Below are positions 7,005 through 11,558 of a DNA stretch of 11,558 nucleotides, one piece after another. Under the pieces are notes generated by a model, which was not told the origin of the DNA, searched no databases, and was given only the letters and a program-made list of their open reading frames with translations. Location: contig JAHDCE010000069.1 in NCBI GenBank assembly GCA_020630045.1, positions 1 to 11,558 on the forward strand, read 5' to 3'. The DNA is from Saprospiraceae bacterium (lineage in GTDB: Bacteria; Bacteroidota; Bacteroidia; Chitinophagales; Saprospiraceae). The first letter of the stretch is position 1. Each line of letters opens with the position of its first letter. A program made the translations under genes and the position numbers.

Positions 7005-8138
7005 TTACAAACGGGAGTGGTGAATACCACTCCCGTTTGTATTTCCAGCAATGGAAAACACAATTTTAGCTGCCATTGAAGAGGGGCTTTCTTCCATTAA
7101 AAGCAATTTTTCCAATTCTTGATATCCTTTCCGAATTTCTTCTCTTCTATTCGGCATTAAAATCTCATTCAGCTCATTTTTCACTCGTTCTATATTGAAA
7201 TCATCTTGAATCAATTCGGTTATTAATGGTTTGTCTAGAATGAGGTTGACGAGAGAAATGTATTTGATGTCCACAAGTTGTTTTCCAATCCAATACGAAA
7301 CCTGACTTCCCTTGTAACAAACCACTTGTGGTACTTTGAAAATTCCTGTTTCTAAGGTGGCTGTTCCGGATGTAACGAGTGCAGCATGGGCAATGGAAAG
7401 TAATTCGTAGGTTTTTCCTTGGATAATTTCCACGTCTTTGTTTTTTATGATTGCATGATAAAAATCCGGTGGAACTGAAGGAGCTCCTGCAATTATGAAC
7501 TTATACTTCGGAAAAGATTCTGAAACTTGAAGCATTACCGGAAGCATTTTCTTTATTTCTTGCTTTCTACTTCCGGGTAATAAGGCGATGATTTCTTTTT
7601 TGCTTTTGCGTGTTTTTTGTTGTTTTTCATTAAAAAAATCGAACTCATCCAGCAGTGGATGACCGACATAATTTACTTGATACCCATACTTTTGATAAAA
7701 TGCTTTTTCGAAAGGAAGGATGGTCAATACCGCTGAGGTAGATTTCACGATTTTGTGCACCCTACCCGCTTTCCAGGCCCATACTTGTGGCGAAATGTAA
7801 TAAATAGCTTTAAAGCCATTTTTTTTTGCCCATTCCGCAATTCTTATATTGAATCCAGGGTAGTCTATTAGTACAATAACATCGGGAGAAAAATGAGCAA
7901 TATCTTTTTTGCAAAAGGAGAGGTTTCCAAGTATGGTTCTAAGGTTCATGACTACCTCGATGAATCCCATAAATGCTAGATCTTTAATGTGTTTGACGGG
8001 TTCGCCTCCTTGGTTTTGCATTTTATCTCCCCCCCAATACCTGAATCGTGCATCAGGATCCAAACTCTTGATTTCCTTCATCAAATTGGCTCCATGCATA
8101 TCACCAGAAGCCTCTCCCGCGATTATATAATATTTCAT
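7005..8138 (-). CDS. lpxB: Lipid-A-disaccharide synthase
   Basis: LpxB (EC 2.4.1.182) is a GT19 glycosyltransferase at the inner membrane. It joins UDP-2,3-diacylglucosamine and 2,3-diacylglucosamine 1-phosphate to form the lipid A disaccharide. The 377-residue protein has the expected length and motifs: AGEASGDMHGANL (7-19), DYPGFN (92-97), YYISPQVWAWKAGRV (113-127), LPFE (141-144), VGHPLLD (158-164), LPGSRKQEI (187-195) and TSGTATLE (256-263). It is the last gene of an operon with the small membrane protein and surE. Its ATG follows the upstream stop codon with no gap, suggesting translational coupling. The last 11 codons plus stop form one half of a perfect hairpin, so the C-terminal tail NGSGIHHSRL may be dictated by the terminator-like structure rather than by enzyme function. 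Confidence 0.96.
   Translation of the reverse strand: MKYYIIAGEASGDMHGANLMKEIKSLDPDARFRYWGGDKMQNQGGEPVKHIKDLAFMGFIEVVMNLRTILGNLSFCKKDIAHFSPDVIVLIDYPGFNIRIAEWAKKNGFKAIYYISPQVWAWKAGRVHKIVKSTSAVLTILPFEKAFYQKYGYQVNYVGHPLLDEFDFFNEKQQKTRKSKKEIIALLPGSRKQEIKKMLPVMLQVSESFPKYKFIIAGAPSVPPDFYHAIIKNKDVEIIQGKTYELLSIAHAALVTSGTATLETGIFKVPQVVCYKGSQVSYWIGKQLVDIKYISLVNLILDKPLITELIQDDFNIERVKNELNEILMPNRREEIRKGYQELEKLLLMEESPSSMAAKIVFSIAGNTNGSGIHHSRL
7006..7041. terminator. Perfect hairpin between convergent genes, overlapping the lpxB 3' end
   Basis: The arms TACAAACGGGAGTGGT (7006-7021) and ACCACTCCCGTTTGTA (7026-7041) are perfectly complementary over 16 bp with a GAAT loop. It lies between the DUF6089 stop (6981) and lpxB, and includes the lpxB stop codon and last 11 codons. 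T-tracts are poor on both sides (ATTTCC on plus, AAGTTG on minus). It therefore could be a bidirectional terminator or an mRNA 3'-end stabiliser. Confidence 0.75.
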
Positions 8139-8438
8139 TTAGAGGAAGGCGAAAACATTGAAGTAGAAAGCCCAAGCGAACAACATCACTAAAGTCGTGA
8201 CTCCACATCCCCTGAGCATATTATCCAAATATTTCGCCCTAGCGATTTGAAAAGGAATCAAATTGAAACAAACGGATAACAGCACCCGTGTTTTTAAGGA
8301 GAATTGAAATATTTCACCAAATCTATCCCTTACATCTGCTAGAGATAAAATTCCGTTGATTCCTAACCAAAGGGCGAAACCGACTATGGGGACTGACAAT
8401 CCGACCAACAACCCGAATAAGAAAGTATCTCGCTCCAT
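8139..8438 (-). CDS. Small integral membrane protein, unknown function
   Basis: This 99-residue hydrophobic protein is not recognised. Predicted membrane segments are residues 5-31 (FLFGLLVGLSVPIVGFALWL), about 48-64 (TRVLLSVCFNLIPFQIA) and about 77-99 (GVTTLVMLFAWAFYFNVFAFL), with the charged loops LADVRDRFGE and RAKYLDNMLRG between them. There is no signal peptide cleavage site or enzymatic motif. Its ATG overlaps the surE stop codon by one base (8438), and its own stop is immediately followed by the lpxB ATG. This arrangement strongly suggests a real, co-translated gene. The context invites a link to lipid A synthesis or membrane handling, but that is inference only. Confidence 0.8.
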   Translation of the reverse strand: MERDTFLFGLLVGLSVPIVGFALWLGINGILSLADVRDRFGEIFQFSLKTRVLLSVCFNLIPFQIARAKYLDNMLRGCGVTTLVMLFAWAFYFNVFAFL

Positions 8439-9205
8439 TATATTTCAATTTTTTCGATCATTCGTAATCCGCTGTCGAGGGCTTTGTAATCTGTTAAATC
8501 GTATTGGGCGGGAACGACGCTTGCAAAACCATTCTGTAAGGCGTGGACATCAGTACCTTCCACCTCATCACCGCTTTGAAAATGTCCGGTCAACCAATAA
8601 TATTTACGTCCCCTGGGATCTTCATTGATTTTGAAATCTTCAACCCATCTGGCTTCGGCTTGTCGGCATAATTTGATTCCCTTTATTTTTCCTTTCGGAA
8701 AATTGACATTGAGCAATTTTCCATGTTCAAGCCCGGTATCTAATCCATATTTGATAATAGATTCCACAAAAGGCATACAAGAAGAGAAATCCGCTTTAAA
8801 AGAAAAGTCGTCAAGGGAAAAACCAATAGAGGGAATTCCTTCCATAGCGGCTTCCATAGCGGCAGACATCGTCCCTGAGTATATGATATTTATTGCACTG
8901 TTTAAACCATGATTAATCCCTGAAAGACAAATGTCCGGCACCCTATCTTTGAGCACGATTTTTCTAGCGATTTTGACACAGTCAACGGGTGTTCCTGAGC
9001 ATTCGAATGACTCTACTCCATCAAATACATCCACTTTTCGGATATGGATGGGGTCATAAATGGAAATACTATGGCCCTTGGCGGATTGGGGTGAATCAGG
9101 AGCGACTACTACCACTTCACCAAATGATCGGGCGGCATAAACGAGGTGTTTGATTCCCGGAGAAACGATTCCGTCATCGTTTGTTACTAATATCAGTGGT
9201 TTCAT
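8438..9205 (-). CDS. surE: 5'/3'-nucleotidase SurE
   Basis: SurE is a cytoplasmic metal-dependent phosphatase that dephosphorylates nucleoside 5'- and 3'-monophosphates, and is linked to stress survival in other bacteria. The 255-residue length is normal. The metal-binding and active-site motifs are in place: TNDDG with D10 and D11, APDSPQSAKGHSI (35-47) supplying the serine ligand, ECSGTPVDCVK (68-78), SGINHGLN with N98, and YSGTMSAAMEA (109-119). It is the first gene of the operon surE - membrane protein - lpxB, and its stop codon shares a base with the next start. The surE/lpxB linkage is, as I recall, frequent in Bacteroidota. The ATG at 9203-9205 aligns with the usual N-terminus (MKPLILVTNDDG). 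A -7 box lies about 100 bp upstream. Confidence 0.96.
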   Translation of the reverse strand: MKPLILVTNDDGIVSPGIKHLVYAARSFGEVVVVAPDSPQSAKGHSISIYDPIHIRKVDVFDGVESFECSGTPVDCVKIARKIVLKDRVPDICLSGINHGLNSAINIIYSGTMSAAMEAAMEGIPSIGFSLDDFSFKADFSSCMPFVESIIKYGLDTGLEHGKLLNVNFPKGKIKGIKLCRQAEARWVEDFKINEDPRGRKYYWLTGHFQSGDEVEGTDVHALQNGFASVVPAQYDLTDYKALDSGLRMIEKIEI

Positions 9206-9246
9206 CTGTTTATTTTTAATGGCATCAATGGTCAGATGGAATGTTC

Positions 9247-9262
9247 ATGATTAAATAATCAT
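9247..9262. promoter_or_regulatory. AT-rich dyad in the surE upstream region
   Basis: ATGATTA (9247-9253), two bases, then TAATCAT (9256-9262) form a perfect 7-2-7 inverted repeat. It sits between the surE -7 box candidate (9304-9311) and the surE start, 41 bp before the ATG. It could be an operator or a weak leader hairpin. AT-rich dyads of this size can also arise by chance. Confidence 0.3.
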
Positions 9263-9303
9263 TTGTGGTTAATGATGATTTAATTAAGGATGTCTTAGAT
9301 GGA

Positions 9304-9311
9304 CAAAGGTA
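9304..9311 (-). promoter_or_regulatory. Promoter -7 box candidate for the surE-lpxB operon
   Basis: The minus strand reads TACCTTTG, identical to the box ahead of gyrA. No TTG occurs at 19-20 bases upstream. The predicted start near 9300 leaves a leader of about 95 nt and lies downstream of the acpH-like stop codon, separating the two genes. Confidence 0.45.
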
Positions 9312-9349
9312 AAAAATAGGTGGTTCGCTTGATAACATTCAGCAACAAA

Positions 9350-9928
9350 TCATGGGTTCCAGTCATTTGCGAAGTGGATTATTTCATGGAAAAATTCCTT
9401 GAAATAATCACTGTAGATTTCTTCATTTTTTTCTAAGTCATCGACGGCGAATTCAAAGGAAGAATCAAATTTCGCCCTTTCTTTCACCCGCAAAAAAGTT
9501 TTGTTCAAATGATCTTTGTCGCCATATGACCGTAGCCAATTGTGGTTAACCATCATCATAATTTTTTCCGACCATCGATTCGGAATCCAAGACCGGTGAT
9601 TTTTTATGTTTTGATAAGCGGAAGATGAAAAGGTGTCAATGGGAGTTTCTGAATAATCATTCCAATATTTTGAAAGGAAATAATCACAAAGGATATCAGA
9701 AACAACCGGAGAATATTTTTGATGGATCGGCCGCAATTTTTCATTCCAACTTTTTACTACAATATGATTGTCAGTAAAATGATCGATTGCCCGATGCATG
9801 AAGACCCCCTGCCGAATACCTTCGGGTAGCCGCTCCAAGTCGGACTTTTTCACTAAATCCCCTAGTAAATTTCCCATTTGCCATTCGGCATTATGGCGAC
9901 TGAGAAAGAGATGAGCCAAGTAATTCAA
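9350..9928 (-). CDS. Acyl carrier protein phosphodiesterase (AcpH family)
   Basis: AcpH (EC 3.1.4.14) removes the 4'-phosphopantetheine arm from holo-ACP, returning apo-ACP. The protein has the family's layout: NYLAHLFLS at the N-terminus, GNLLGDLVK (19-27), EGIRQGVFMHRAIDHFTDNH (36-55), SDILCDYFLSKYW, and WLRSYGDKDHL in the C-terminal half. Length is about 192 residues, close to E. coli AcpH (about 193). The start is uncertain. The frame is open to a GTG at 9953-9955, giving 201 residues. I prefer the TTG at 9926-9928 because it gives MNYLAHL, matching the E. coli start MNFLAHL. A weak -7-like TAACTTG (9961-9955) also lies just upstream of that TTG. The gene is divergent from ychF with a very short shared control region. 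The specific activity is inferred from family resemblance. Confidence 0.8.
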   Translation of the reverse strand: MNYLAHLFLSRHNAEWQMGNLLGDLVKKSDLERLPEGIRQGVFMHRAIDHFTDNHIVVKSWNEKLRPIHQKYSPVVSDILCDYFLSKYWNDYSETPIDTFSSSAYQNIKNHRSWIPNRWSEKIMMMVNHNWLRSYGDKDHLNKTFLRVKERAKFDSSFEFAVDDLEKNEEIYSDYFKEFFHEIIHFANDWNP

Positions 9929-9982
9929 AATAATAATAGGAGTTGACGAACACACAAGTTAGGAAGATGATTGACATGTTTC

Positions 9983-9990
9983 TATATTTG
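9983..9990 (+). promoter_or_regulatory. Promoter -7 box for ychF
   Basis: TATATTTG matches TAnnTTTG exactly. Transcription would start near 9994 and give a leader of about 36 nt to the ATG at 10030. This supports the shorter YchF start. The -33 region has only a weak match. Confidence 0.5.
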
Positions 9991-10029
9991 CAGCCCGAAA
10001 TTCATTCAAAGAAATTAAGATTACAGCTC

Positions 10030-11136
10030 ATGTCTTTAAAATGTGGAATCGTAGGATTGCCGAATGTAGGAAAATCCACTTTATTTAATGCTCTTTCTTC
10101 AGGTAAAGCATTGGCAGCGAATTATCCGTTCGCGACAAAAGATCCGAATATCGGAACAATTACCGTTCCTGATGAAAGGTTGGATAAGTTGGCGGAACTA
10201 GTCAACCCTCAAAAAGTACTCCCTACAACAGTTGAAATTCTTGATATTGCCGGCTTGATCAAGGGTGCCAGTAAGGGCGAAGGTCTAGGCAACCAGTTCT
10301 TGGCTGATATCCGTGAAGTCGATGCTATCGTCCATGTGGTCAGATGTTTTGATGATGGCAATGTGGTACATGTCGATGGCGGTGTCGATCCGGTTAGGGA
10401 CAAGGAGACGATTGATATGGAATTGTTGTTGAAGGACATGGAAACTGTCGGAAAAAGGCTTGAAAAATTCAAGAAAGCGGCGAAAAGCGCAGATAAAGCC
10501 GCATTGCGTGCGGTGAGTGTTTGCGAAAGAATTCTCAGCAGGTTGGAAGATGATGAAAAACCGGCTAGGACAATGATCCAGGAACTTGAGGGAGAAGATT
10601 TAGACCTGCTCTTGGATATGAAGTTGCTTACGGCAAAACCCATCTTGTATGTTTGTAATGTAGATGAAGAATCAGTAGTTGACGGCAATCAGCACACGGA
10701 GCGATTTAAAGAATTCGTCAAGGATGAAGGTGCCGAGGTGATACTCATTAGTGCTGCCATAGAAGCCGATATCGCAGAATTGGAATCCAAGGAGGAGCGG
10801 ATGGAATTTTTGCAAGATATGGGACTAGAAGCACCGGGCGTGAATAAGTTGATTTTTTCCAGTTATCGATTGCTGAAGCTCATCACATATTTCACCGCCG
10901 GAGAAAAAGAAGTCCGTGCTTGGACAGTAAGAGAAGGAAGCCTAGCTCCCCAAGCAGCCGGTGTGATTCATTCGGATTTTGAGAAAGGTTTTATCCGTGC
11001 GGAAGTTATCAAATATAACGACTATATCTCCTTGGGTTCGGAGGCGGCGGTTAAGGCCGCAGGCAAACAAGGAATCGAGGGAAAAACCTATGTCGTCCAA
11101 GATGGAGACATCATGCATTTCCTGTTTAATGTTTAG
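10030..11136 (+). CDS. ychF: Ribosome-binding ATPase YchF (OLA1 family)
   Basis: YchF is a universally conserved Obg-family P-loop protein that hydrolyses ATP rather than GTP, binds ribosomes and affects stress responses. From the ATG at 10030 the protein is 368 residues, near the usual 363. It shows the P-loop GLPNVGKST (9-17), LDIAGLIKGASKGEGLGNQFL (71-91) with the G3 DxAG, and the altered G4 motif NVDE (210-213) in place of NKxD, which explains the loss of guanine specificity. A helical domain lies at about 125-195. The C-terminal TGS domain includes FTAGEKEVRAWTVREG and HSDFEKGFIRAEVI, and the protein ends DIMHFLFNV. The frame is open to an ATG-like start at 9943, but those 29 codons cover the promoter and lack homology. 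A strong terminator follows. Confidence 0.97.
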   Translation: MSLKCGIVGLPNVGKSTLFNALSSGKALAANYPFATKDPNIGTITVPDERLDKLAELVNPQKVLPTTVEILDIAGLIKGASKGEGLGNQFLADIREVDAIVHVVRCFDDGNVVHVDGGVDPVRDKETIDMELLLKDMETVGKRLEKFKKAAKSADKAALRAVSVCERILSRLEDDEKPARTMIQELEGEDLDLLLDMKLLTAKPILYVCNVDEESVVDGNQHTERFKEFVKDEGAEVILISAAIEADIAELESKEERMEFLQDMGLEAPGVNKLIFSSYRLLKLITYFTAGEKEVRAWTVREGSLAPQAAGVIHSDFEKGFIRAEVIKYNDYISLGSEAAVKAAGKQGIEGKTYVVQDGDIMHFLFNV

Positions 11137-11156
11137 ATCATCCCGATATGATTTTT

Positions 11157-11199
11157 AAGGGGAGAAGTGGCGATATCGCCACTTCTCCCCTTTTTTTTT
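11157..11199 (+). terminator. Strong intrinsic terminator of ychF (perfect palindrome)
   Basis: AAGGGGAGAAGTGGCGAT (11157-11174) is followed directly by its exact reverse complement (11175-11192), and a run of nine T ends at 11199. The transcript would form a very stable hairpin with a loop of about four bases. It lies 20 bp past the ychF stop and faces the convergent gene at 11354. Confidence 0.92.
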
Positions 11200-11313
11200 G
11201 CTACTCAGCTAGAAAATTCTGCAAGTCAAGATGAAACCAATAAAGAACTGTTTTTATTACTAATTTTTCCAAGAAGGAAAATTTTGGATGAGTAAAAACA
11301 AATGCTGAATTTA

Positions 11314-11333
11314 CAATTGAATAAATTCAATTG
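11314..11333. repeat. AT-rich inverted repeat past the convergent right-edge gene
   Basis: CAATTGAAT (11314-11322), two bases, then ATTCAATTG (11325-11333) form a perfect 9-2-9 dyad 20 bp beyond the stop codon of the right-edge gene. On the minus strand there is a T-rich stretch further on (GTTTTTAC), so it may be a weak terminator for that gene. Confidence 0.4.
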
Positions 11334-11353
11334 ATCTTGTGTTTCGTCTCTAC

Positions 11354-11558
11354 TTATTTCAATTCATTGAACCAAACCGTTGAAGGAGTTTCAACTTTGG
11401 AAACATGTTTGACCCTATCGTTCCAATCTAGAGGGGTCCAATATTCAGGATACTTGAGTGTCACCTTTTTTCCAATGAGTTCATTCCGTAAATTTTCAAG
11501 GATCAATCCGTTTTCAAGACCTCGATTGACATAATATCGTGTACGATCACCTTCCAAT
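11354..11558 (-). CDS. C-terminal end of an unrecognised protein (runs off right edge)
   Basis: The frame is open from the right edge to a TAA at 11354-11356 and supplies the last 67 residues. The segment reads RTRYYVNRGLENG, then LRNELIGKKVTLKYPEYWTPLDWNDRVKHVSKVE, ending STVWFNELK. It is soluble-looking, mixed charged/aromatic, with a beta-strand pattern, and has no membrane segment or catalytic motif that I can identify. No start is visible: the first in-frame codon here is an internal TTG. The coding look is supported by the composition, the absence of internal stops and the convergent position opposite the ychF terminator. I do not recognise the family. Confidence 0.65.
   Translation of the reverse strand, partial: LEGDRTRYYVNRGLENGLILENLRNELIGKKVTLKYPEYWTPLDWNDRVKHVSKVETPSTVWFNELK

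Noticed and set aside
9943..10029. 29-codon upstream extension of YchF
   Set aside because: It overlaps the ychF -7 box at 9983-9990 and has no resemblance to the family; YchF proteins begin at the M-x-x-KCGIVGLPNVGKS position.
1..11558. A novel defence, mobile or biosynthetic system in this window
   Set aside because: Every substantial reading frame except the small membrane protein and the right-edge fragment fits a known core or envelope family, and there are no mobile-element ends, direct-repeat arrays or compositional breaks that I can see.

Overview
The window looks like ordinary chromosomal DNA of a member of the Bacteroidota. The evidence is the gene set (a DUF6089/PorG-like outer-membrane barrel, a surE-lpxB operon, a secreted TPR protein), start codons with no clear Shine-Dalgarno sequence, and upstream boxes matching the phylum's -7 consensus TAnnTTTG. 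I cannot place it more finely. I see no phage, insertion sequence, CRISPR array, tRNA or rRNA.

Layout, left to right. A minus-strand block holds the N-terminal two thirds of rimO (1-857, cut by the left edge), a DUF2461 protein (941-1624), a secreted TPR protein (1725-3011) and gyrA (3276-5783). Terminator-like hairpins follow the TPR gene and gyrA. The divergent intergenic region 5784-6126 carries a gyrA promoter and leader on one strand. On the other strand it carries a weak promoter and a perfect dyad ahead of the DUF6089 barrel gene (6127-6981, plus). That gene converges on a tight minus-strand operon, surE - small membrane protein - lpxB (9205 to 7005), joined by stop/start contacts. The hairpin between the convergent genes is built into the last codons of lpxB. 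A putative ACP phosphodiesterase gene (9350-9928, minus) is divergent from the ATPase gene ychF (10030-11136, plus), which ends in a perfect palindromic terminator. The C-terminal end of an unrecognised minus-strand gene enters from the right edge.

Functionally this is housekeeping: ribosomal protein modification (RimO), DNA supercoiling (GyrA), lipid A synthesis (LpxB), nucleotide dephosphorylation (SurE), acyl-carrier-protein turnover (AcpH-like) and ribosome-associated ATP hydrolysis (YchF). No new multi-gene system is visible. The points worth a second look are regulatory or structural: the hairpin inside the lpxB reading frame, the nested element after gyrA, the dyad upstream of the barrel gene, a possibly leaderless rimO, and the uncharacterised membrane protein between surE and lpxB.
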